A stretch of DNA of 64,000 nucleotides from assembly GCF_039852015.1 (NCBI RefSeq), contig NZ_CP156628.1:1054001-1118000 (forward strand). Direction: 5' to 3'. The notes below the pieces were generated by a model. That model saw nothing but the letters and a program-made list of their open reading frames with translations, was not told the origin of the DNA and ran no database searches. This DNA comes from Robbsia sp. KACC 23696 (GTDB lineage Bacteria; Pseudomonadota; Gammaproteobacteria; Burkholderiales; Burkholderiaceae). This document shows positions 18,260-25,920 of the stretch, one piece after another (the first letter of the stretch is position 1; the number at the start of each line of letters is the position of its first letter). Position numbers and translations under genes: made by a program.

Positions 18260-18765
18260 GCCTTGATCCCCAGAAAGTGCATCTCTCGATAAGCCAGCTC
18301 CAAGGAGTTCACAAGCACCGAGGAGCTGCTTGCATCGAGGTCGCCGGTGCGCCAGCCCACCGGAATCGCATTAATGAAGGTCCACGTGCTGATCGGCAGA
18401 CTCTGATGATTCAATAGCGATACGACCACGTCGCAGGGATGCGTTTGGAAGCGGCTCATCGCATCGGCAAACGCCATCGTCAGCGGCGACAAGGTCATCA
18501 CCCCGCGCTCCAGTACCAAATTGCCGTGCGTGACGCGCTCGGGCAGAAAGACCGTGGCGACGTTGTCGCCTCCTTGACGAAAGCTACTGGTCTGAACCTG
18601 ACGTTGTAGTCCGGAAACCCGTTGGAAGCGGAAATCAAGCGGACTCGGCACCAGGCGCAGCGCGGATCCGAGAACACCCGATATGCCCGTTCCCTCGGGC
18701 CTGAAGAAACAACCGACGACAAAGCGATAGCCGACTTCCGGCTCAAACAAACTTTCGCGATTCAT
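18256..18765 (-). CDS. eCIS tail tube protein (gp19/Afp1-like)
   Basis: 169 residues from ATG 18765, overlapping the sheath stop (ATGA); the open frame extends further upstream only as a shadow of the sheath gene. The tube family is seen in EVGYRFVVGCFF, FQRVSGL, FLPERVTHGNLVLERGV and the ending VNSLELAYREMHFLGI. The protein stacks as hexameric rings to form the inner tube. Only one tube gene is present here, whereas Afp-type loci carry two or three. Confidence 0.92.
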   Translation of the reverse strand: MNRESLFEPEVGYRFVVGCFFRPEGTGISGVLGSALRLVPSPLDFRFQRVSGLQRQVQTSSFRQGGDNVATVFLPERVTHGNLVLERGVMTLSPLTMAFADAMSRFQTHPCDVVVSLLNHQSLPISTWTFINAIPVGWRTGDLDASSSSVLVNSLELAYREMHFLGIKA

Positions 18766-19931
18766 TGCGTCGCTCCTTGCGTCGTTGCCGAAACGTCCGT
18801 GACGGCGATGTGCGATTCGCCCTGACGCATCGTCAAAGCCAGTTTCACGGCCGTCAATATCGGATGCAGCGTAAAGCTGACCGCCATGATCAACTTGCCC
18901 TGCGCAATATCCTCCGCGGTCATCGTGATGCCTTCGCCCACCTGCACGGAAAACGCCGCGTTGGCGGTGGCGCCGGCCAGGCCGCCCGCCCGCCAGATCT
19001 CGGTCAGGTAGGCGGTGACACGGGCCTCGCAGGTCCGCCATAGCAAGGCGTTGTTTACATCGAATACCATCGGGCGAAGCTGCGCCTGCAAGCCATTCTG
19101 GATGAAGGTGATAGTCCGTTTGGTCTGTATGTAGGCCGTCGGGCTCTTCGTGTCGCTGACCATGGTTCTCGCCCCCCATAGCAGGGCCCCACGACCCGGG
19201 AAGGTACGCACCGTATTGGCGCCCTTTTCCAACAGATCCGGGTGGCTCGTATGCGAAATCGGCCGGAGGACGGCCGGCAACCGCACGTTGGCGGGGGCCC
19301 CCCATACGCCGGAAGTCGCGTCGGTGCGCTGAATCGCTGCCGCGGCCGCGGCGGACGGCGCGACGGTACTTTCAAGGATCTTCCCGTCACTGACGGAACG
19401 TTCGATCAGATAAGGCCAATAGGCCGCGCCTGCGCTTTTCGCGCTTTCAGACAATTCCGCCGTGAACTTCGTGATCTCGCTGAATGCGTCGCCCGTGTTT
19501 TCCGGCAAGTCGATAAGGCAAAACAGGCGATTGGACGTCGCCGCGTCGGTCAGCAGCGTGGTCCAGTTACCCAAATACCCATATGTCTCAGGTGCCACGA
19601 GCAAGGTGGCTTCCGGCACGTCCCGCTCGACCTCGGCGAGACGGAAGGCCTTCTTCTGAAAGTTGACATGGAGATGCCTGCTTAACAGCACGTAGCAGAC
19701 CTCTCCGCCATTCGAAAAAAACGACGACACGCTTTTTTGCCCGATCGCATCCCATTTGGCATTCGTTCCATCCATCCCCGCCGCGATCTCGGCGAACGAT
19801 CTTCCCTTGAGGACGACATTCTTCTCGGACAATCCGTGGTTTTCGATGACGAATACCGGCATGGCGGTACGCACGGCCTCGTCGTCGGGCGGCAATATCG
19901 TGCTGTCTATGGTTACAAGTGATCGTTTCAT
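18762..19931 (-). CDS. eCIS contractile sheath protein
   Basis: 389 residues, ATG 19931. The sheath family is seen in the N-terminus (TAMPVFVIENHG), the polymerisation core RTDATSGVWGAPANVRLPAV and GRGALLWGARTM, and the C-terminal RTITFIQNGLQAQ, LLWRTCEARVTAYLTEIWRA and GKLIMAVSFTLHPI. Length is near that of Afp2-4 type sheaths. This is the first gene of the operon and the only sheath gene; Afp/PVC loci usually have three. It contracts around the tube to drive the spike. AGGGA stands very close to the ATG, so translation initiation may be weak or the start unusual. Confidence 0.93.
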   Translation of the reverse strand: MKRSLVTIDSTILPPDDEAVRTAMPVFVIENHGLSEKNVVLKGRSFAEIAAGMDGTNAKWDAIGQKSVSSFFSNGGEVCYVLLSRHLHVNFQKKAFRLAEVERDVPEATLLVAPETYGYLGNWTTLLTDAATSNRLFCLIDLPENTGDAFSEITKFTAELSESAKSAGAAYWPYLIERSVSDGKILESTVAPSAAAAAAIQRTDATSGVWGAPANVRLPAVLRPISHTSHPDLLEKGANTVRTFPGRGALLWGARTMVSDTKSPTAYIQTKRTITFIQNGLQAQLRPMVFDVNNALLWRTCEARVTAYLTEIWRAGGLAGATANAAFSVQVGEGITMTAEDIAQGKLIMAVSFTLHPILTAVKLALTMRQGESHIAVTDVSATTQGATQ

Positions 19932-20301
19932 TTCCCTATTTAATCCGTAGTCCTATTTATGTAAATGGCCTTTCTCTTGACCGACTAGAGACGGGGTCAG
20001 GAAATAGGGACGGTACCTTCGACCGCGCGCTGCGGACGTGCCATCGTGGTCATGCCGACACGCGGGGAATCCGTCGCACGCTCGCCGCCGCCCTCGGTTG
20101 CCACGTTTTCCGCAAATGTAGCAAGGACCGGAGGGCCGCGATAGCTAGACCTTCCGGCCTAGCCAGCGTGCGTGCAAGTGTGCGAAGTCGATGATGGCCG
20201 TCCTATCGCGTCGGGCGAGCCGCAACAAGATAGACCGAAGGGTATAGCGTCAGCACATACCCGGTTCGCAAAGTCGCATAACCGACGCCCCTGCTTTTCG
20301 C
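19932..20301. promoter_or_regulatory. eCIS operon upstream region (no gene seen)
   Basis: 370 bases between the sheath start and the LysR stop; open frames here lack coding character. Next to the sheath ATG (minus strand) two copies of TAAATAGG lie 17 bases apart, and TTTACA stands 17 bases before the second copy, which gives a promoter-like layout that would start transcription almost at the ATG. TCCCTATTT at 19933-19941 and AAATAGGGA at 20002-20010 form a 9-base inverted repeat around this segment. The rest (20011-20301) is GC-rich and shows nothing I can name. Confidence 0.4.
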
Positions 20302-21456
20302 CTAGGATGCGGAGGTGTCGCCAGGAATACCGGTCAGGACCGATTCAAACGCGGCGACAAAAGCGCGCGACGTCAATGACAAGGGTTGATTGCCAGGATG
20401 GACTACATGAAGGGAAAGGGGAATCGACGGGGCGATTGGCCGCACGACGATACCGTCCATCAGCGCCGGATCGACGCAGAAGGCATCCACCAACGCCACG
20501 CCGAGACCGCGCCGCACCATCGACAAGGCGCTGACCGGGGACCGGACTTCGATGTGCGGCTGAGGCGCGCCGCCCTTCCAGAAAGCCGCCAGCCGGTCGT
20601 TGAACGGAGTATTCAGCGCATAGCCGATCAAGCGGCACTCGGCCAGCATCTCCGCGGTAACCGGCTCGCCGAGCGCGCTTCCGGTGCGATCGGCCGCCGC
20701 GGCGCCGGTCTTGCCGGTAAGCCGCCCTGTCGGGCGCGGCTGCGCCAATCGATGGTCCGCGGGAATCGCGCAGACGATCTGTCCGCAGCGAATCTCGCGC
20801 GCGGCGATATTCGGATGCTGCAGGGGCACGGACAGGATGGCGATGTCGGCCTGGCCGGACAGCATGTAGGGCGCCAGGATATCCATGCTCATCGGTCGAA
20901 AACGGACGCGAACGTCCGGATGCGTCTCGGCGAGGCGCAGCAACGCCGCCGGCACCAGCCACTCCCCAAGACTGGGACTGGAGACGACTCGCAAGGTGCC
21001 AGTGCCTTCGAAGGCCAAACGGAAAGCGATATCGTTGACACGCGCCACGCCTTCCTGGATTCCGGCGACGCCGTCGAACAACACGCGTGCTTCAGCATTC
21101 GGATAAAGCCGGCTTTTCACTCGGTCGAACAGCGGAAAGCCCAGGCGCTGCTCGATTGCGCCCAGCGCACGGCTGACCACAGGCTGCGTCACGTGCAACA
21201 ACCGTCCGGCTTCGCTCAGCGAGCCGGTCACCATCACCGCATGAAAAATTTCGATCTGCCGCAGCGTCAGCTGGCCCGGACGCGCGCGGGCAGCGAGTGT
21301 CGTTCCGGATCGGATCGCTCCGCCACCGGCCACGCGCGCGCCGGCGGACGTCGGACCCTCGCGCGACGGATCGACGGTGTGACTGTCCGCGGCCGCTTTA
21401 CGCGTCAGTGACGCGCCGAGGGTCGATCCGCCCCCTGTCTTGTCCTTACTTTTCAC
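20302..21456 (-). CDS. LysR-family transcriptional regulator
   Basis: Up to 384 residues from GTG 21456. The LysR helix-turn-helix is seen in LTLRQIEIFHAVMVTGSLSE and AGRLLHVTQPVVSRAL around 63-100, so about 60 Ala/Gly/Arg-rich residues precede it. That is unusual for the family, and the true start may be further in, although no ATG is available before the HTH. The rest is a LysR effector domain with an insert near 235-260. It is divergent from the N-carbamoylase gene, only 24 bases apart if the GTG is right, and probably controls the hydantoin/amino-acid locus 21481-27402. Confidence 0.85.
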   Translation of the reverse strand: MKSKDKTGGGSTLGASLTRKAAADSHTVDPSREGPTSAGARVAGGGAIRSGTTLAARARPGQLTLRQIEIFHAVMVTGSLSEAGRLLHVTQPVVSRALGAIEQRLGFPLFDRVKSRLYPNAEARVLFDGVAGIQEGVARVNDIAFRLAFEGTGTLRVVSSPSLGEWLVPAALLRLAETHPDVRVRFRPMSMDILAPYMLSGQADIAILSVPLQHPNIAAREIRCGQIVCAIPADHRLAQPRPTGRLTGKTGAAAADRTGSALGEPVTAEMLAECRLIGYALNTPFNDRLAAFWKGGAPQPHIEVRSPVSALSMVRRGLGVALVDAFCVDPALMDGIVVRPIAPSIPLSLHVVHPGNQPLSLTSRAFVAAFESVLTGIPGDTSAS

Positions 21457-21480
21457 CTATTCGCACCAGGAAAATACACC

Positions 21481-22428
21481 ATGTCCCGACTTTTTCGCGT
21501 CGCTGCCGCCCAAATGGGCCCTATCCATTTGCAAGACAGCCGGGAGCAGACGTTGAACCGCATGATCGCGCTGCTGGAGACATCCGCCGCGCAAGGTGCC
21601 CAGTTCGTCGTGTTTCCCGAGCTGGCATTCACGACCTTCTTCCCACGCTGGCTCCTCGAGCAGGACAAGGTCGACCGCTATTTCGAACCTGCCATGCCCA
21701 ATCCACAAGTCGCCGCTCTATTCGAGCGCGCAAAGGCGCTGCGGATCGGCTTTTACGTCGGCTATGCCGAACTGACGCCGGACGGCCATCACTATAACAG
21801 TGCCATCACGGTCGGCCCGGACGGTGAAATTCTGGGCCACTACCGCAAGGTGCACTTGCCGGGCTCGGTCGAACCGCGCATCGGGGAACCGGTGCAGCAA
21901 TTGGAAAAGCGCTATTTCGAGTACGGCAACCTCGGCTTCCAGGCCTTCTATGGTGCCGAGGAATGGAAGGCACCGATCATGGGCATGCTGATCTGCAACG
22001 ATCGACGATGGCCGGAAGCGTGGCGCGAATACGGCTTGCAAGGCGTTGAATTGATGGTGATGGGCTATAACTCGGCGGCATACGATCCGAACGGCGGCAC
22101 GGCCGAAGACGAGGCGTTGCGGACCTTCCACTCGATGGTTTCGACGCAGGCCAATGCGTATATGAACGCTACCTGGGCGATCAGCGTCGCCAAGGCCGGC
22201 GTCGAAGACGGCTTCGGGCTGATTGGCGCGTCCTGCATTGTCGACCCGAACGGCATAGTGGTTGCCCAGGCTAAAAGCCATGAAGACGAGGTTCTGGTCG
22301 CCGAAATCGATCTCGATGCCTGCCAACAGGGAAAGACCAAGATGTTCAATTTCGAGATGCACCGCCAGCCGCGACACTACCGTCGCATCGTCGACCAAGT
22401 GGGTGTCCAACTGCCACCGAAGGCATAG
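21481..22428 (+). CDS. hyuC: N-carbamoyl-D-amino-acid hydrolase (nitrilase superfamily)
   Basis: 315 residues, ATG 21481 with AGGAAA upstream. The nitrilase triad is E47 (VVFPELAFTTFFPRW), K123 (YRKVHLPG) and C172 (MLICNDRRWPE). ELAFTTFFPRW, LEKRYFE and HRQPRHY closely follow the Agrobacterium D-carbamoylase, which turns N-carbamoyl-D-amino acids into D-amino acid, CO2 and ammonia in the cytoplasm. A beta-ureidopropionase role is the main alternative. With the D-hydantoinase at 25921 it completes the hydantoin-to-D-amino-acid route; an ABC importer lies between them. Confidence 0.88.
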   Translation: MSRLFRVAAAQMGPIHLQDSREQTLNRMIALLETSAAQGAQFVVFPELAFTTFFPRWLLEQDKVDRYFEPAMPNPQVAALFERAKALRIGFYVGYAELTPDGHHYNSAITVGPDGEILGHYRKVHLPGSVEPRIGEPVQQLEKRYFEYGNLGFQAFYGAEEWKAPIMGMLICNDRRWPEAWREYGLQGVELMVMGYNSAAYDPNGGTAEDEALRTFHSMVSTQANAYMNATWAISVAKAGVEDGFGLIGASCIVDPNGIVVAQAKSHEDEVLVAEIDLDACQQGKTKMFNFEMHRQPRHYRRIVDQVGVQLPPKA

Positions 22429-22508
22429 CGCGGACGCATACCCAGGGCATAAAAAAGCATAACAAGAGGTTAATTTGGCGCGGATATCATGGCGCCATGT
22501 CCTGATTA

Positions 22509-22556
22509 CTTCGGTACGGCGCAAGACGGCCCGGTGACTTCAGTCACGCGCCGAAG
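22509..22556 (+). promoter_or_regulatory. structured leader upstream of the amino-acid ABC operon
   Basis: In the 216-base gap before the binding-protein gene, CTTCGG near 22509 and CCGAAG near 22551 can pair as an outer stem, and GTGACT-TC-AGTCAC at 22534-22547 is a perfect inner hairpin. The element ends about 90 bases before the ATG. It does not match a riboswitch class that I know. It could be a leader hairpin or a protein operator. Confidence 0.35.
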
Positions 22557-22644
22557 CAAAACGGGACAAGTAAGCCGGTCGACCACGTCGCACTTCGCGT
22601 CAACGCGAAACAGCATATTTTTCCTATAAAAAGGGGTTAGTTCG

Positions 22645-23493
22645 ATGACGTTTTTCCGTATGAATCGCGTGAGCGCGGGCCTGGCCGTCCTCTTTTCGTT
22701 GACGGCGCTGGGCGCACACGCGGAAGGCACGTTGAAGACCGGCGTGGATGCCAACTATGCACCGCACGCCATGCGCACGCTGGGCGGTGGCATTCAAGGC
22801 TTTAATATCGACTTGGGTAATGCCCTCGCCGCCCAACTGCACGAAAAAATCGAAGTCGACGGCACGGAATTCTCGGCCTTGATTCCCGGCCTGCTGTCCA
22901 AAAAATACGACTTCATCCTGGCACCGGTCACGGTGACGCCGGAGAAGGCCAAATCGCTGTTGTTCAGCGAAGGCTATCTGAACTCCGACTACACCTTCGT
23001 GCAGAAAAAAGACGCGAAGCCGATCACGAAGCTGGAAGACCTCAAAGGCATGAAGATCGCCGTGAACAAGGGCTCTTCCTACGACGTGTGGGCGAGCCAG
23101 AACGCCGAAAAGTACGGCTTCACGTACGACGTCTACGGCAGCAATGCCGACGCGATCCAGGCGCTGCTGGCCGGGCGCGCCGATGCGAACATGGCAGGGA
23201 ATACGGTGGAGGCATGGGCCGCCAAGCAAAATCCGCAGATCAAGACGACCTATACCATCACGACAGGTCTGATGTGGTCGCTCGCCTTCCGTCCGGACGA
23301 CAAAGCCGGCCGCGACCGTATCTCGATGGCGTTGAAGTGCTTGAAGCAGAACGGCACCGTCGTCAAGCTGGCGCAGAAGTGGTTCGGCTTCACGCCGGAT
23401 GCAAACTCCCCGTCCGTCAAGATCGTGCCGGGACAAGGCGTGCCTGACCTGCCGGGCTATGACGCGACGCCGGTGAAGGTCGTCTGCAACTGA
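22645..23493 (+). CDS. amino-acid-type ABC transporter substrate-binding protein (SBP_bac_3)
   Basis: 282 residues, ATG 22645 with AGGGG upstream. Residues 1-26 are a Sec signal peptide ending in AHA. The mature part has the family-3 pattern TGVDANYAPHAMRTLGGGIQ, GFNIDLGNALAAQL, LIPGLLSKKYDFILAPVTVT and LKGMKIAVNKGSSYD. Family-3 proteins bind polar amino acids, opines and related small ligands. It starts the transporter operon (ATPase 23517, permeases 24331 and 25013). The enzymes on both sides make hydantoins, carbamoyl-amino acids or D-amino acids likely ligands. Confidence 0.9.
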   Translation: MTFFRMNRVSAGLAVLFSLTALGAHAEGTLKTGVDANYAPHAMRTLGGGIQGFNIDLGNALAAQLHEKIEVDGTEFSALIPGLLSKKYDFILAPVTVTPEKAKSLLFSEGYLNSDYTFVQKKDAKPITKLEDLKGMKIAVNKGSSYDVWASQNAEKYGFTYDVYGSNADAIQALLAGRADANMAGNTVEAWAAKQNPQIKTTYTITTGLMWSLAFRPDDKAGRDRISMALKCLKQNGTVVKLAQKWFGFTPDANSPSVKIVPGQGVPDLPGYDATPVKVVCN

Positions 23494-23516
23494 TTGGTTG
23501 AATTGAGATTCGCAAT

Positions 23517-24326
23517 ATGAAAAACACCCCCATCCTCGAACTGGTCAACCTGCAGAAGTCGTACGGCGATCACGCGGTGCTGAAGGGGGTCAACCTCCGG
23601 GTCCGGCCCGGCGAAGTCGTCGCCGTGATCGGACCGTCGGGTTCCGGCAAAAGCAGCATGCTGCGCTGCTGCAACCGGCTCGAAGAAGCCACCGGGGGCC
23701 AGATCGTCATCGACGGGACCGATATCAATCGGCCCGGTGTCGACCTGAACAAGATGCGGCAGAAAGTGTGCATGGTATTCCAGCACTTCAATCTATATCC
23801 GCATCTGAACGTCTTGCATAACGTGACGCTGGCATTGCGTCATGTGCAGAAACTGCCGAAGGCCGAAGCCGCGAAACGCGGCATGGCCGCGCTCGAACGC
23901 GTCGGCATGGCACATAAAGCAGCAGCCAAGCCGGGCGAACTGTCCGGCGGACAGCAGCAACGCGTTGGGATCGCGCGCGCCATCGCGCTGGAGCCGGAAT
24001 TGGTGCTGTTCGATGAACCGACCAGCGCCCTGGACCCGGAACTGGTGGGCAGCGTGCTGAACGTCATGCGCGAGCTGAGCAAGAGCGGCATGACGATGGT
24101 CGTCGTCACGCATGAAATGGCCTTCGCGCGTGAAGCGGCCGACCGCGTGATCTTCATGGACGGTGGCGTCATCGTTGAGGAAGGTCCGCCGGAAGAGATC
24201 TTCACGCGACCGCAGCATGATCGTACGCGTGCCTTCCTGTCGTCATTCCTGAATCAGTCGCATGACCACGGTCGTGTCGCTACGACGCCGCCGCAGACCG
24301 CGGCCGCTTCGATCGTGGCGGGCTGA
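23517..24326 (+). CDS. amino-acid ABC transporter ATP-binding protein (GlnQ-type)
   Basis: 269 residues. Walker [10 protein letters not shown] at 39-47, signature LSGGQQQRV at 142-150, Walker [13 protein letters not shown] near 160-172, and the H-switch in VVTHEMAFA. The length is typical with a 20-residue C-terminal tail. It follows the binding protein by 23 bases and precedes the first permease by four bases, so all four genes form one transcription unit. Confidence 0.93.
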   Translation: MKNTPILELVNLQKSYGDHAVLKGVNLRVRPGEVVAVIGPSGSGKSSMLRCCNRLEEATGGQIVIDGTDINRPGVDLNKMRQKVCMVFQHFNLYPHLNVLHNVTLALRHVQKLPKAEAAKRGMAALERVGMAHKAAAKPGELSGGQQQRVGIARAIALEPELVLFDEPTSALDPELVGSVLNVMRELSKSGMTMVVVTHEMAFAREAADRVIFMDGGVIVEEGPPEEIFTRPQHDRTRAFLSSFLNQSHDHGRVATTPPQTAAASIVAG

Positions 24327-24330
24327 CATC

Positions 24331-25008
24331 ATGGATCTCGTCGCACTGCAACACGCGTTTTTCAACGGCGCCATCGCCAAGACGGTACTGCCGGATATCG
24401 GCAAGGGCATGGTGATCACCCTCGAGCTCGGCATCGCGGTCATCGTGACCGGATTGGCGGGCGGCCTGGTGCTCGCGTTGCTCCGCTCGCTGCGGATCCG
24501 TTGGCTGGACGTGCTGATCGTCGGCTATGCCGATATTCTGCGCGCGCTGCCGCCGTTGATCGTGATCATGATGTTGTTCTACGCTTTCCCGTCGATCGGG
24601 CTGTCGTTCTCGGCCTTCCAATCGACGTGGCTCACGCTTGCGCTTGTACTCGCCGCCTTCGCCGAGGAGCTGTTTTGGGCCGGCATCGTCTCGGTACCGA
24701 AAGGTCAGGCCGAGGCCGCCCGTTCGACCGGCATGGGCTGGATCAACACGATGCGTCTGGTAATCCTGCCGCAGGCGGTCCGCCTGGTCATCGCGCCATT
24801 GACGAACCGCGCCATCTCGACGACCAAGAACACCGCGTTGGGTTCGGTCGTGGCCTTGAACGAAATCTTGAACAACGCGCAATCCGCCAGCAGCAATCTC
24901 GGCAGTGCCACGCCACTGACGATGGGCGCGCTCGGCTATCTGATCATCTTCATCCCGCTAGTGCTGTTCGGGCGTTGGCTGGAAAAACGTTTTACCTGGC
25001 GGGTCTGA
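24331..25008 (+). CDS. amino-acid ABC transporter permease (HisM/HisQ-type)
   Basis: 225 residues from ATG 24331; an in-frame start at 24262 lies inside the ATPase gene and is not used. About five membrane segments; the family pattern is seen in GYADILRALPPLIVIMMLFY and in the EAA-like loop GQAEAARSTGMGWINTMRLV. It is the first of a permease pair, four bases after the ATPase and four bases before the second permease. Confidence 0.92.
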   Translation: MDLVALQHAFFNGAIAKTVLPDIGKGMVITLELGIAVIVTGLAGGLVLALLRSLRIRWLDVLIVGYADILRALPPLIVIMMLFYAFPSIGLSFSAFQSTWLTLALVLAAFAEELFWAGIVSVPKGQAEAARSTGMGWINTMRLVILPQAVRLVIAPLTNRAISTTKNTALGSVVALNEILNNAQSASSNLGSATPLTMGALGYLIIFIPLVLFGRWLEKRFTWRV

Positions 25009-25012
25009 CCTC

Positions 25013-25681
25013 ATGCAAGCCATACTCGACAATTTCTTCAACTGGGGCATTTACGTCCAGGTTGCGCCTTTCCTGCTGCACGGCCTGGCGATGACGATCG
25101 GTCTATCGCTGCTGGTGATTCCGTGCGGTTTTGCGGCTGGGATGGTCGTCGCGGTACTGTCACACCATTTGCGTTCGCGGATCGCGCGTCTGGTGCTGGC
25201 CGCTTATATCGATTTGTTTCGTGCGGTTCCCCCGCTCGTGCTGTTGATCTTCGTCTACTTCGGCGCGCCCTTTCTGGGATGGGATATGCCGAAACTGGTC
25301 GCGGTGGCGATCGGCTTCATGCTGAACAACTCGAGCTATTACGGCGAGGTGTTGCGCGCGGGTTTCGAGAGTATCCCGAAAGGCCAGCAGGAAGCGGCGC
25401 GCTCGACCGGTTTGAGCGCCGCGCAGACCACGCTGCTGATCGTGATGCCCCAAGCCGTGCGCAACGTCCTGCCCGAGTTGATCAGCAACACCATCGAAGT
25501 AGTGAAGCTCACCACGATCGCCAGTGTCGTCGCGCTGCCGGAACTGCTGCGCGTGGCGCGCGATGCACAATCGCTGCTGTACAACCCGTCGCCGATCATG
25601 CTGGCGGCATTGATTTACCTGGCGATGCTATGGCCGCTGGTACGCCTGCTCCGCCGCTTCGAACGCAAGCACGCGGGTTGA
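25013..25681 (+). CDS. amino-acid ABC transporter permease (HisM/HisQ-type)
   Basis: 222 residues, ATG 25013. The pattern is LFRAVPPLVLLIFVYFGAPF and the cytoplasmic loop GQQEAARSTGLSAAQTTLLI with VMPQAVRNVLPEL. It forms a heterodimeric channel with the preceding permease. The 239-base gap that follows (25682-25920) separates it from the hydantoinase and may hold a second promoter; no clear boxes were found there. Confidence 0.92.
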   Translation: MQAILDNFFNWGIYVQVAPFLLHGLAMTIGLSLLVIPCGFAAGMVVAVLSHHLRSRIARLVLAAYIDLFRAVPPLVLLIFVYFGAPFLGWDMPKLVAVAIGFMLNNSSYYGEVLRAGFESIPKGQQEAARSTGLSAAQTTLLIVMPQAVRNVLPELISNTIEVVKLTTIASVVALPELLRVARDAQSLLYNPSPIMLAALIYLAMLWPLVRLLRRFERKHAG

Positions 25682-25920
25682 ACCGCGATCGGGCTGGCCG
25701 GTTCAGGCATGAGCCCGAAAAAGGCACGGCCCGCGTTAGGGACGAGGTACACAGCGTTGCAAGTGACCATCGCGCGCTTTCGTATTTTGGAAAAAGCGTC
25801 GCCGGTCCGTGGCATGGCTGGTAAGATATTACATATTCATCAAGGATCGTCGATCTCGATCCGGTAGCGGGCGGGAGGGCTTCCGGAGCGTCGACGGACT
25901 GCACGCGAACTGGGGAAAGC

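Noticed and set aside
9887-19931. Type VI secretion system or a prophage
   Set aside because: The sheath is a single polypeptide rather than TssB/TssC, and TssJLM, ClpV and TssK are absent; there are no head, integrase, lysis or replication genes, while the DUF5908, LysM and tape-measure genes point to an eCIS.
25682-25920. Sigma-54 promoter before the hydantoinase (TGGCATGGC...)
   Set aside because: The -24-like element is present but no GC at the right distance for -12; spacing does not fit.
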